Assembly: GCF_022808675.1 (NCBI RefSeq)
Contig: NZ_JAKZKV010000003.1
Coordinates: 310,001 to 374,000, forward strand
Direction: 5' to 3'
From: Parabacteroides sp. FAFU027
GTDB taxonomy: Bacteria; Bacteroidota; Bacteroidia; Bacteroidales; UBA7332
Length of the DNA stretch: 64,000 nucleotides
Part shown: positions 46,932 through 55,687 of the stretch, piece after piece
How the letters are laid out: every line of letters begins with the position of its first letter
Position numbering within the stretch: position 1 is the first letter of the stretch
The notes under the pieces: model-generated
Seen by the model: the letters and a program-made list of their open reading frames with translations, nothing else
The model's database searches: none
What the model was told of the DNA's origin: nothing
Program-made: the position numbers and the translations under genes

Positions 46932-49900
46932 ATGATAGCACGTATCATTCAATTTTCGATTAAGAATAAATTCATTATCGGACTGTTTGTGGTGGCGCTA
47001 ATCGCGTGGGGTGGCTACTCGCTCACCCGCCTGCCGGTGGATGCGATTCCCGACATCACCAACAATCAGGTCCAGATTATTTCCCTTGCACCTTCGCTAG
47101 CCGTTCAGGAAGTGGAAGGCATGGTCACGGCTCCCATCGAAGTGGCTGTTGCCAATATTCCCGACATTGTGGAACTCCGCTCTATCTCCCGCCTCGGGCT
47201 GTCGGTGATTACCGTTGTGTTCAAAGATAATGTCAATGTTTACTGGGCACGGCAGCAGCTCTCCGAACGGCTGAAAGAGGCCGAAGAACAAATTCCAGCC
47301 GGTCTGGCAAAGATTGAACTGGCTCCGATTTCCACCGGGCTGGGTGAAATCTACCAATACCGCCTTTCGGTGGATAAGGCGCATGAAAAACGCTACACGC
47401 CGATGGAGCTCCGCACGCTTCAGGACTGGGTGGTTCGCCGTGCCATGTTGGGAACGTCCGGTGTCGCCGACATCAACAGCTACGGTGGTTTTGTCAAGCA
47501 GTACGAAATCGCGGTCAATCCCGACCGGCTTCGCAGTATGAACATCACGCTGACCGACATCTTCGACGCACTGGAAAAGAACAACGAGAATACCGGGAGC
47601 GCCTACATCGACAAAAATCCGACCTCATACTTTATCCGCAGTCTCGGATTGGTGAAGAATAAAGAGGATATTGAGAAAATCGTGGTAAAAACCAATCCGT
47701 CAGGCATGCCGTTACTGATACGCGATGTGGCCACTGTCCAGTATGGAAACGCTACACGCTATGGAGCGTTGGTCATCGATACGACCGAGGCGGTAGGCGG
47801 TGTGGTGATGATGCTCAAAGGGGCGAATGCTCATGAAGTGGTTGACAATGTGGAAAACCGCATAGAGTCTATTCAGAAGTCTTTGCCCGAAGGAGTGAAA
47901 ATCGAGCCTTACCTCAACCGTTCCGATCTGGTGGGAAGAGCCATCGGCACCGTTTCCCGGAATCTGATTGAGGGGGCGCTCATTGTAATTTTCGTCCTGA
48001 TTCTCTTATTGGGAAATATACGGGCGGGGCTGATTGTGGCATCGGTGATTCCGCTCTCGATGCTGTTTGCCATTGCGATGATGAACCTCTTCGGCGTATC
48101 GGGCAACCTGATGAGTCTTGGCGCCATCGACTTCGGTCTGATTGTGGATGGGGCGGTCATTATCGTCGAAAGTGTGGTTCACCGCATCACGATGAGTAAG
48201 CACCATCACATTGGTGTGGAAAGGCTTTCCCAGCAGCAGATGGATGAAAATGTACTCGATTCCGCCAAACGGATGATGAGCTCGGCCACCTTCGGACAGC
48301 TGATAATCCTCATCGTTTACCTGCCCATCATGGCATTGGTCGGCATTGAGGGAAAAATGTTCCAGCCGATGGCGCAAGTGGTGGTATTTGCCCTGCTCGG
48401 AGCGGAAATTTTGTCATTGACCTATGTGCCGGTTGCGTCCTCTATTTTCCTGAGTAAAAAAACGGAACATAAACCGAATTTCTCCGACCGATTGATGGCG
48501 AAAATGCAGCGGGCGTTTAACCCGGTGATTGCACTTGCCCTGAGACGGAAGCTTGCGGTAACCGTTTCTGCCGTGGCATTGTTTCTGGCCAGCATTTTCC
48601 TGTTCACCCGATTGGGAGGCGAATTTATCCCGCAACTTGAAGAGGGGGATTTAGCCGCCGGAGTCATGACTTTACAGGGCGGTTCGTTGACTCACACCGT
48701 GGAACAGGTGAAAAAAGCCAATAAAATCCTGCTCGATAATTTCCCCGAAATCAAACATACCGTCTGTAAAATCGGGGCGGGTGAAATCCCGACCGACCCC
48801 ACGCCGATGGAAACGGGCGACTACATCATTACGCTGAAAGATAAAAGCGAATGGACATCGGCCAAGACCCGCGAAGAGCTGGTAGAAAAGATGCAAGAGA
48901 AACTGGTCGCACTGGCCGGGGTGAAATTCGAATTTCAGCAACCGATACAGATGCGATTCAACGAATTGCTATCCGGTTCGAAACAGGACATTGCGGTGAA
49001 AATATTCGGAGATGACCTCGAGGAACTGGCTGATAAAGCGGCCAAAGTAGAGAAAATCATCCGCGAGGTAGAAGGTGCCGAAGACATCAATGTGGAAAAA
49101 GTGACCGGACTGGCACAGGTCCAGATCGAATATAACCGTGACCGACTGGCGCAATATGGCCTGTCTGTCGAAGATATCAACAAAGTATTGCGGGCTGCTT
49201 TTGCCGGAAGTCAGGCGGGAGTGGTTTTCGATGGTGAAAAACGCTTTGCACTGGTGGTTCGTCTTGACAAGGATTACCGCCAAAGCCTTGACAATGTACG
49301 CAGTCTGTCGGTAGCCCTTCCCAACGGCGGCCAGATTCCGCTGGAGCAATTGGCCAATATAGAAATCAAATCGGGGCCGGCTCAGGTTTCCCGTGAAAAT
49401 GCCAAACGCCGCATCACCATCGGATTCAATGTCCGCAACCGCGACGTACAAAGCGTAATCAATGAGGTCTCTTCACGCATCGACAAGGAAATCAAGCTCC
49501 CGACCGGGTATTACGTCACCTACGGCGGACAATTCCAGAACCTCGAAGCGGCGAAGTCCCGCCTGGCTATGGCCGTACCGGTAGCATTGGCGCTCATCTT
49601 CCTGCTGCTCTTCTTTACCTTCCGCTCGGTGAAACAGTCATTGCTCATCTTCTCTGCCGTACCGATGTCGGCCATCGGCGGTGTGGTGGCACTCTGGCTG
49701 CGTGGTATGAACTTCTCCATTTCGGCGGGTGTCGGATTTATCGCGCTCTTCGGGGTCGCGGTGCTCAACGGCATCGTACTGATTGCAGAATTCAATCGTT
49801 TGGAAAAAGAGGGTCTGACCGATATCACAGAACGGGTACTGAAAGGCCTTCGTACACGTTTCCGCCCGGTGATTATGACCGCTGCGGTGGCTTCGCTCGG

Positions 49901-51311
49901 TTTCCTACCGATGGCCATTTCCACCTCTGCCGGAGCCGAGGTACAGAAACCGTTAGCCACGGTCGTTATCGGCGGATTGATTACAGCGACATTGCTCACG
50001 CTGATCGTACTGCCGGTCTTCTACATCTTATTTTCCAGAATAAACCTCAGGAAAATGGTTCAGGGCAAATTCACAAAGACCGCAATGCTGTTCATCATCG
50101 GAATCTCTCTTTTCACAACGGGAAGCGCACAAAAGACGGTTCGGCTAAATCTGCAACAAGCCATACAACTGGCGCTCAACAGCAACCTGACCATCCGCTC
50201 GTCGGGCTACAATGTCGAAGCGCAAAAGGCGCTCAAAGATGCGGCCTGGGATATCCCGAAAACCGTCCTCGAAGGGCAATACGGGCAGTTCAACTCCTGG
50301 TCAAAAGACAACAGTTTCACCGTATCACAGTCGTTTGCCTTCCCCACGGTGTATGCCAACCAAAGCAAACTGGCCAAAGCGAATATCAAAAGCAGCCAGT
50401 GGCAACACCAAAACTCCCGGCTCGAAGTGGCCACACAAGTGAAACAGACCTACTGGCAGCTGACTTATCTCTATTCGTTGCGCAAATTGCTCGCTTATCA
50501 GGACAGCCTTTATACGGGCTTCTACCGGGCAGCCGAACTCCGTGCCCGCAGTGGTGAAACGAACCGCATCGAGATGATTAGCGCCCATTCCCAAAGTCTG
50601 GAGGTGAAAAACCGGATGCAACAGGTGAATGTGGACATCGACATCTTCCGGCAAAAGTTACAGACACTGCTGAATGCTGAAACGGCTTTAATCCCGGCGG
50701 ATACAGTCTTGTTCCGCATCCCGTTTACAGCAGAGCTTGATACCGTTGTAGCTCAGAACCCTTCGGTCAAATATATGCAGCAACAGGTAGAGGTTTCCCG
50801 CATGGAGAAAAACCTCGAACGCAGCAAAATGCTGCCCGATCTCACCATTGGCTACTTCAGCCAGACCATGCGGGGTACGCAGGAGGTGAATGGAATATCC
50901 CGCACTTTCGGCCCGAATGACCGCTTCAACGGTATTCTGGCAGGTATCTCCGTGCCGCTCTGGTTCACTGCCAATACGGCCCGGTCAAAATCCGCAAAAC
51001 TCAAAGAGCAGGAAGCCCGCATAAATTCTGAAAACTACTCGAAAACCATTGCCGGAAGTTACAAATCGCTGCTCGGCGAATATGCGAAGTACAGCAACAG
51101 CCTCAACTACTACGAAAAGCAGGCATTGCCCGAAGCCGACCTGATTATCCGTCAGGCATCAGGCAGCTACAAGGCCGGTGCAATGGATTATGTGGACTAT
51201 ATCCTCAGCCTGAGCCGGGCATTGACTATTCGCGAAAATTACCTTGATGCGCTGAACAGCTATAATCAGGTGGTGATCAGTATTGAGAATATTTCAGGTA
51301 AAATCTTTTAA
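46932..51311 (+). CDS. CzcA/CusA-type heavy-metal RND efflux pump fused to a TolC-type channel
   Basis: A 1459-residue fusion. Residues 1 to about 1041 are an HME-RND transporter with 12 transmembrane helices; TM4 carries GAIDFGLIVDGAVIIVES, the Asp pattern of divalent-cation (CzcA-type) pumps, unlike CusA. From residue about 1042 an internal signal-like stretch (MVQGKFTKTAMLFIIGISLF, then TTGSAQ) leads into an outer-membrane factor of the TolC family (about 1068-1459; LNLQQAIQLALNSNLTIRSS). The internal signal suggests cleavage after export. Substrates are probably Zn, Co or Cd, which is inferred from the TM4 motif. The adaptor and CDF genes follow. Confidence 0.93.
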   Translation: MIARIIQFSIKNKFIIGLFVVALIAWGGYSLTRLPVDAIPDITNNQVQIISLAPSLAVQEVEGMVTAPIEVAVANIPDIVELRSISRLGLSVITVVFKDNVNVYWARQQLSERLKEAEEQIPAGLAKIELAPISTGLGEIYQYRLSVDKAHEKRYTPMELRTLQDWVVRRAMLGTSGVADINSYGGFVKQYEIAVNPDRLRSMNITLTDIFDALEKNNENTGSAYIDKNPTSYFIRSLGLVKNKEDIEKIVVKTNPSGMPLLIRDVATVQYGNATRYGALVIDTTEAVGGVVMMLKGANAHEVVDNVENRIESIQKSLPEGVKIEPYLNRSDLVGRAIGTVSRNLIEGALIVIFVLILLLGNIRAGLIVASVIPLSMLFAIAMMNLFGVSGNLMSLGAIDFGLIVDGAVIIVESVVHRITMSKHHHIGVERLSQQQMDENVLDSAKRMMSSATFGQLIILIVYLPIMALVGIEGKMFQPMAQVVVFALLGAEILSLTYVPVASSIFLSKKTEHKPNFSDRLMAKMQRAFNPVIALALRRKLAVTVSAVALFLASIFLFTRLGGEFIPQLEEGDLAAGVMTLQGGSLTHTVEQVKKANKILLDNFPEIKHTVCKIGAGEIPTDPTPMETGDYIITLKDKSEWTSAKTREELVEKMQEKLVALAGVKFEFQQPIQMRFNELLSGSKQDIAVKIFGDDLEELADKAAKVEKIIREVEGAEDINVEKVTGLAQVQIEYNRDRLAQYGLSVEDINKVLRAAFAGSQAGVVFDGEKRFALVVRLDKDYRQSLDNVRSLSVALPNGGQIPLEQLANIEIKSGPAQVSRENAKRRITIGFNVRNRDVQSVINEVSSRIDKEIKLPTGYYVTYGGQFQNLEAAKSRLAMAVPVALALIFLLLFFTFRSVKQSLLIFSAVPMSAIGGVVALWLRGMNFSISAGVGFIALFGVAVLNGIVLIAEFNRLEKEGLTDITERVLKGLRTRFRPVIMTAAVASLGFLPMAISTSAGAEVQKPLATVVIGGLITATLLTLIVLPVFYILFSRINLRKMVQGKFTKTAMLFIIGISLFTTGSAQKTVRLNLQQAIQLALNSNLTIRSSGYNVEAQKALKDAAWDIPKTVLEGQYGQFNSWSKDNSFTVSQSFAFPTVYANQSKLAKANIKSSQWQHQNSRLEVATQVKQTYWQLTYLYSLRKLLAYQDSLYTGFYRAAELRARSGETNRIEMISAHSQSLEVKNRMQQVNVDIDIFRQKLQTLLNAETALIPADTVLFRIPFTAELDTVVAQNPSVKYMQQQVEVSRMEKNLERSKMLPDLTIGYFSQTMRGTQEVNGISRTFGPNDRFNGILAGISVPLWFTANTARSKSAKLKEQEARINSENYSKTIAGSYKSLLGEYAKYSNSLNYYEKQALPEADLIIRQASGSYKAGAMDYVDYILSLSRALTIRENYLDALNSYNQVVISIENISGKIF

Positions 51312-51324
51312 TTCAAGGTCATTT

Positions 51325-52515
51325 ATGAAACCCTATAAATTCATTTCCATATCCATCATAGCGGCATTTATCATAGCCGCCACGTCCTGTAACGGCGGCA
51401 AAAAAGCCGAAGCCAAACCAGAAAAAGAAGAGGAAGTTCTTCCCGAAGACATCGTAGAGCTTCGGGCAGACCAAATCAAACTTGCCGAAATCTCACTCGG
51501 CAAAATCGAGATGCGTTCCCTGAGCGGTACACTCAAGGTTAACGGGCAGGTGGCAGTTGCCCCGCAAAACCTCGCAACCGTCTGTATGCCGATGGGCGGA
51601 TTTGTCAAAAGCACTTCACTTGTGCCGGGCAATACGGTTCGCAAAGGGCAGACGCTCGCCATACTGGAAAACCCTGAGTTTGTCGATTTACAGCAAAATT
51701 ACCTGGAGGTAAAAAGCAAACTCGAATATGCAGAGGCGGAGTACAAACGCCACAACGACCTCTACAAAGAGGATGTTTATTCGCAGAAAAACGTACAGCA
51801 GGTGACTTCGGAATACAAGACGCTGAAGGTACAATTGACCGCCCTTCGCCAAAAACTCGAACTCATCGGCATCAATACCGGTAAGCTCACGATGAACAAT
51901 ATCAGGCGGTCAGTAGCGGTGACCTCGCCCATTTCCGGATACGTAAAAGCGGTCAACATCAGCATCGGAAAATCTGTTGCCCCTTCGGATGTGCTGTTTG
52001 AGATTGTCAACAGCGACCAACTGCTACTTGAGCTGAGTCTTTTCGAGAAAGATGCGGATAAAGTTTCATCCGGTCAGAAGATTCGTTTCTACATCAACAA
52101 TGAAAGCGAACAGCACGAAGCCGTGATCTACCAAACGGGTAACCTGATCAACGCCGACAAGACTTATAAGGTATATGCAAAAGTTACGGGTAAATGCAAA
52201 AACGTAATGCCCGGAATGTATGCCAACGCCATTGTGGAAGGAACGGTCAACAACGTTACCACCCTGCCTTCGGATGCCGTGGTGAGCTTCGACGACAAGG
52301 ATTATATTTTTGTCTTTGAGAAAAATAAGAGCGAAGGAGGCAAACCCTTTACCGAATACCGTATGGTACAGGTTCGCAAAGGGGTGAGTGACGAAGGATA
52401 CACAGAAATAATCCTGCCCGACAGTTTCGACCAAACGAAAGCGAAAGTTGTTATAAAAGGAGCATATAACCTGCTTTCTGCGAAAAAGAATGCGGGTGAA
52501 ATGGCCTGTGATTAA
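51325..52515 (+). CDS. RND efflux periplasmic adaptor (CzcB-like), lipoprotein
   Basis: Membrane-fusion protein that bridges the RND pump and the outer-membrane channel. From ATG 51325 it has 396 residues with a lipoprotein signal (MKPYKFISISIIAAFIIAAT, then SCNGG). The barrel-sandwich (lipoyl-like), alpha-hairpin (QQNYLEVKSKLEYAEAEYKR, QNVQQVTSEYKTL) and beta-barrel domains follow in order. An open start at 51283 overlaps the end of the pump gene and gives no signal at its start, so 51325 is preferred. It lies 13 bp after the pump gene. Confidence 0.93.
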   Translation: MKPYKFISISIIAAFIIAATSCNGGKKAEAKPEKEEEVLPEDIVELRADQIKLAEISLGKIEMRSLSGTLKVNGQVAVAPQNLATVCMPMGGFVKSTSLVPGNTVRKGQTLAILENPEFVDLQQNYLEVKSKLEYAEAEYKRHNDLYKEDVYSQKNVQQVTSEYKTLKVQLTALRQKLELIGINTGKLTMNNIRRSVAVTSPISGYVKAVNISIGKSVAPSDVLFEIVNSDQLLLELSLFEKDADKVSSGQKIRFYINNESEQHEAVIYQTGNLINADKTYKVYAKVTGKCKNVMPGMYANAIVEGTVNNVTTLPSDAVVSFDDKDYIFVFEKNKSEGGKPFTEYRMVQVRKGVSDEGYTEIILPDSFDQTKAKVVIKGAYNLLSAKKNAGEMACD

Positions 52516-52526
52516 TTTAAACAGTT

Positions 52527-53414
52527 ATGGTACACGATCACGAACATCATCACGAAATCAATCTGGATAATGCCTTTAAAATTGGTATTGCACTCAATAT
52601 TGTATTTACCATAATCGAAGTTGTCTACGGTTATCTCGCCAATTCGATGGCACTGGTAGCCGATGCTGGACACAACTTCAGCGACGTGCTGGCACTGGCA
52701 TTTTCCTGGATTGGCGTTATTCTCTCTCAGCGAAAACCGACTCTTCGCTTTACCTACGGATTCCGGCGTTCCACGATACTGATTGCATTGCTCAATACCG
52801 TCCTGCTACTGGTGGCCATCGGCTTTATCCTGTGGGAGACAATTCACCGGCTAGGCAAACCGCTGGAGATAAAATCACAGGATGTCATTCTGGTGGCGGC
52901 TATTGGTATTGTGATCAACGGTTTCACGGCATGGCTGTTTGTCAAAGGGAAAAAGAACGACCTAAACATCCGTAGCGCCTTTGTCCACTTTGTGGCCGAT
53001 GCGCTGGTATCGCTGGGCGTGGTAGTTGCCGGGGTGATTATAGCATTTACGGGTATTACCTGGATTGACTCGGTGGTTTCGTTTATCATCATTGCGGTGA
53101 TTCTCTACAGCACCGTCCACCTGTTGATTGATTCGGTCAATCTAGGCCTGGATGCCGTCCCCGAACACATTGATATCGAAGTGGTGCGCAAATACCTCGA
53201 AGCTTTACCCGAAGTATCAACCATTCACGACCTGCACATCTGGGCACTGAGTACGACCGATGCTGCCCTGACCGTTCACCTCAATACTTGTTGTGAAACA
53301 GATAATACCTTTATCTACGAAGTGCAAAAGCACCTGCATAACCATTTTCACATCGAACATGCTACGATTCAGATAGAGCAGGGAGATGAGAATTGCAGGA
53401 ATAATTGTAATTAA
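52527..53414 (+). CDS. czcD: Cation diffusion facilitator (CzcD/ZitB-like)
   Basis: A 295-residue inner-membrane proton/metal antiporter that exports Zn, Co or Cd to the periplasm, where the Czc pump takes it up. It has a His-rich N-terminus (MVHDHEHHHEINLD), six transmembrane helices with the metal-site motifs ADAGHNFSDVLAL (HNxxD) in TM2 and FVHFVADALVS (HxxxD) in TM5, and a C-terminal cytoplasmic dimer domain (HDLHIWALSTTDAALTVHL). It is 11 bp after the adaptor gene and last in the operon. A helically phased palindrome array follows. Confidence 0.93.
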   Translation: MVHDHEHHHEINLDNAFKIGIALNIVFTIIEVVYGYLANSMALVADAGHNFSDVLALAFSWIGVILSQRKPTLRFTYGFRRSTILIALLNTVLLLVAIGFILWETIHRLGKPLEIKSQDVILVAAIGIVINGFTAWLFVKGKKNDLNIRSAFVHFVADALVSLGVVVAGVIIAFTGITWIDSVVSFIIIAVILYSTVHLLIDSVNLGLDAVPEHIDIEVVRKYLEALPEVSTIHDLHIWALSTTDAALTVHLNTCCETDNTFIYEVQKHLHNHFHIEHATIQIEQGDENCRNNCN

Positions 53415-53492
53415 GTTTGTACCACAAAGAAATGCAAAGAAAACAGACAGATAGCCTCGAAGGGAAATTCTTCGGGGCTATCTTTTTTATCG

Positions 53493-53672
53493 TCCGACGT
53501 GTCGGAAAGTCCCACCACGAGCTGGGGAACCATTCCGACGCGTCGGATTCTTTGTTTTTGGTCAAAAAGAGACTTTCCGACGCGTCGGAATGTTCGCATG
53601 AGGGCTGGGCTGGCTTTCCGGCATGTCGGAATCATTGCCTGACCCCTCGGTGGAGGATTCCGACGCGTCGGA
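53493..53672. repeat. Phased palindrome array, class A (five copies)
   Basis: Five 14-bp palindromes of consensus TCCGACGCGTCGGA start at 53493, 53534, 53576, 53617 and 53659, so their spacing is 41, 42, 41, 42 bp. Copies 2, 3 and 5 are perfect. Weaker dyads lie near the midpoints (CCCA...TGGG near 53518, TTTTT...AAAAA centred at 53561.5). The array starts 78 bp after the CDF stop. Confidence 0.95.
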
Positions 53673-53740
53673 CACTCTGTTTTGGCCATTTTGGATGAAA
53701 AATCTTATTGGGAAAATGATTTCGCAAGCGAAGGAAGCCG

Positions 53741-53919
53741 TCCCAACGTTGGGAAAGTCTCCCTGGGGACTGGGGAAAGAATCCCAACGTTGGGAAAGTT
53801 CGCCTGAGCCCAAAAACTAACATTCCCAATCTTGGGAAAGTCCGCCCAGCATGTAGGCAAGGTTTCCCAAGGTTGGGAATGGCAGCCCGAGGGCTGGGCT
53901 GAGATTCCCAGGGTTGGGA
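53741..53919. repeat. Phased palindrome array, class B (five copies)
   Basis: Five 14-bp palindromes of consensus TCCCAACGTTGGGA start at 53741, 53782, 53824, 53865 and 53906 (spacing 41, 42, 41, 41). The first two are perfect. The gap from the last class A copy is 82 bp, two periods, so both classes are in register. A dyad TTCGCAAGCGAA is centred one half-period before the first copy, and weaker dyads lie at or near later midpoints (53851, 53889). No gene is seen in 53415-54102. Confidence 0.95.
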
Positions 53920-54036
53920 CGCATCAAATGGTAGTTAATTGCAAATATTACAGGCTCAATTATCCATTCTCTGTTCCCTTTTGAGATATTAAAGCGTTAT
54001 AAACGCGCCCCCTCTCGATTGAATCAAGAGGGATAA

Positions 54037-54078
54037 AAAAGCCGCCTAACCAGTACCATGACTGATTAAGCGGCTTTT
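54037..54078. terminator. Terminator between the palindrome array and the DUF3127 gene
   Basis: Thirteen bases at 54037-54049 pair with 54066-54078 with one mismatch. It has A-rich and T-rich flanks and so may serve both strands. A smaller imperfect hairpin precedes it at about 54011-54031. Confidence 0.75.
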
Positions 54079-54102
54079 CTATTTATCCTGAAACGATTTC
54101 GT

Positions 54103-54453
54103 TTAGAAAGGCATATCCTCGCCGGGAGCGTGTTGCAGGAAATCGGCAGGCTTCGGCTCGAAAGCAGGAGGAACAGCTCCGGCACCGGCAGCTACACGGG
54201 TTACATTCCAGGCACGTACATCGGTGTACCAGCGGCCGTTAAATTCGCGGCTCTCGATGTCGAAGTCCACTTTCAATTCTTCGTCCATCTGAATGGCAAA
54301 AGTATCGATCTTGTCTCCCCAGATGTTGAAACAAACTTTTTTAGGGTATTGTCCACCCATTTCGATGATGTAATCCTGTTTTTTCCAAACACCATTTTTT
54401 CCTTGTCCCGACTGAAGCGGCAGGATTTGAATGATTCTTCCTGTAAGTTCCAT
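54103..54453 (-). CDS. DUF3127 family, SSB-like OB-fold protein
   Basis: A 116-residue protein. Residues 1-88 (ELTGRIIQILPLQSGQGKNG, KKVCFNIWGDKIDTF) fit the DUF3127 family with a five-stranded OB-like pattern. A flexible Ala/Pro-rich tail ends in GEDMPF, similar to the acidic DDDIPF tip by which single-stranded DNA-binding protein recruits partners. A role with single-stranded DNA is inferred. It is transcribed alone, towards the terminator at 54037-54078. Confidence 0.85.
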   Translation of the reverse strand: MELTGRIIQILPLQSGQGKNGVWKKQDYIIEMGGQYPKKVCFNIWGDKIDTFAIQMDEELKVDFDIESREFNGRWYTDVRAWNVTRVAAGAGAVPPAFEPKPADFLQHAPGEDMPF

Positions 54454-54606
54454 ATAGTAAGTAATTAATTTATCGCGTTGTTGATCCCCTATTCAGGGGC
54501 AGGACGGCAAAGATAATTAATTTGAGGGAAGAAAAAAAGCCGTTAACTTTTCGTCCGGTTTTAACTTCATCCCTGAAATATCTTTACGCTTTCTCCTTCA
54601 AAAAAG

Positions 54607-54644
54607 AAGGATTGCCTCTCCCCAAAAGGTAAGACAATCCTTCC
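54607..54644 (-). terminator. Terminator of the CDP-alcohol phosphatidyltransferase gene
   Basis: GAAGGATTG (54607-54615) pairs with CAATCCTTC (54636-54644). Read on the minus strand it ends in a T-run. Confidence 0.88.
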
Positions 54645-54673
54645 TGTGTATATTAATCTCATGATTTTAAGAA

Positions 54674-55408
54674 TCAGACGATTTGTTTTTCCTTGCGTTT
54701 TTCCCGCTCTTCGGCGTCTCGTTCATTGGCTAAAGCCAGAAGATTTTTGGAGTCAACAATATTGGCAATGAAAAGAGATATTGCCAGCAAGGATAAACTA
54801 TATAGCAATGAATCCGGCAAAACAACTTCGAGAACCAACAGTAACGAAATAATGATTCTGACTTCTGTAGGGCCCATTATTCCCGAATCAATGGAATATT
54901 TTCCGGTAATCTTGTAGCGCAACAATGCGGTCATCATTTCCCATCCATACAAGGCTACCAGGGCGAAACCTACCAATTCCCAGGCATCATGCACATAAAC
55001 GACAAATCCAAGTCCCATCAGCATAATCCCCAACCAGTCAACGGTAATATCCAAAGAAAAGCCATACCATTTCCGCTCTTTATGCCGGTAATAGGCAATG
55101 CGTCCGTCCAGCGAATCACCAAACCAACTGATTGCATATCCTAAAACGCCCAACAGAAGCAAATTCCGGTTTACATAGGTTGCCAGCACAAAACTCAGGA
55201 AAATAATCACTGCTCCCAAAAAACCTATCGCTGTCAACATATCCGAACTAATCCAGGAAGGTATTCGCTGGACTAAATATGCAATTGCATTTTGTTCCCA
55301 TTTTTTCAGAAGATTGGTTCTGTTCCGGTCCGCTGTAATCGTTTTAAGGACACTGTTTTCCTCCATCTGTGTTGATGCTGTCTGAGTAGGTAAATCTTTC
55401 ATTGTCAT
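54674..55408 (-). CDS. CDP-alcohol phosphatidyltransferase family protein
   Basis: A 244-residue integral membrane enzyme with about six helices, related to phospholipid head-group transferases. The family motif is present as GDSLDGRIAYYRHKERKWYG followed by FSLDITVD, giving the metal-binding Asp residues. The usual Arg after the motif Ala (DGxxAR) is Tyr here. A charged N-terminal segment (about 1-40) precedes the membrane part. The lipid substrate cannot be inferred. It is probably monocistronic, with a TATATTTG element at 55544-55537 and a leader of about 125 nt. Confidence 0.85.
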   Translation of the reverse strand: MTMKDLPTQTASTQMEENSVLKTITADRNRTNLLKKWEQNAIAYLVQRIPSWISSDMLTAIGFLGAVIIFLSFVLATYVNRNLLLLGVLGYAISWFGDSLDGRIAYYRHKERKWYGFSLDITVDWLGIMLMGLGFVVYVHDAWELVGFALVALYGWEMMTALLRYKITGKYSIDSGIMGPTEVRIIISLLLVLEVVLPDSLLYSLSLLAISLFIANIVDSKNLLALANERDAEEREKRKEKQIV

Positions 55409-55536
55409 CCTGATGTAATTAACTTGAAGTGGTTAAGTGTATCCGAAAATCATGTGATTGAGTATAACTTAAAGTGGTATAAGCTCTAATCATAAATTCC
55501 GGATAATGCTCTTTCCATGGTATTACTATAACGTTA

Positions 55537-55544
55537 CAAATATA
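55537..55544 (-). promoter_or_regulatory. -7 promoter element of the CDP-alcohol phosphatidyltransferase gene
   Basis: TATATTTG on the minus strand matches the consensus, 128 bp before the ATG. Confidence 0.55.
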
Positions 55545-55587
55545 TCACAAATAACACAGATAGAGCCCTATTTCCGTTGAAAATAGA

Positions 55588-55623
55588 AACAGGCAGACGC
55601 GGGGAATACTGCATCTGCCTGTT
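55588..55623 (-). terminator. Terminator of the FabK-like gene
   Basis: A perfect 10-bp stem (55588-55597 with 55614-55623) precedes TCTATTTT on the minus strand. Confidence 0.8.
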
Positions 55624-55687
55624 ATTCACTAATTTCTCCTCAACTCAGAAAATTAATCAGGATAATATATTTCGAGAAAAAATGCTC

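Noticed and set aside
53417-53829. Short frames on both strands over the palindrome array
   Set aside because: They consist of translated palindromes, overlap each other and have no start signals.
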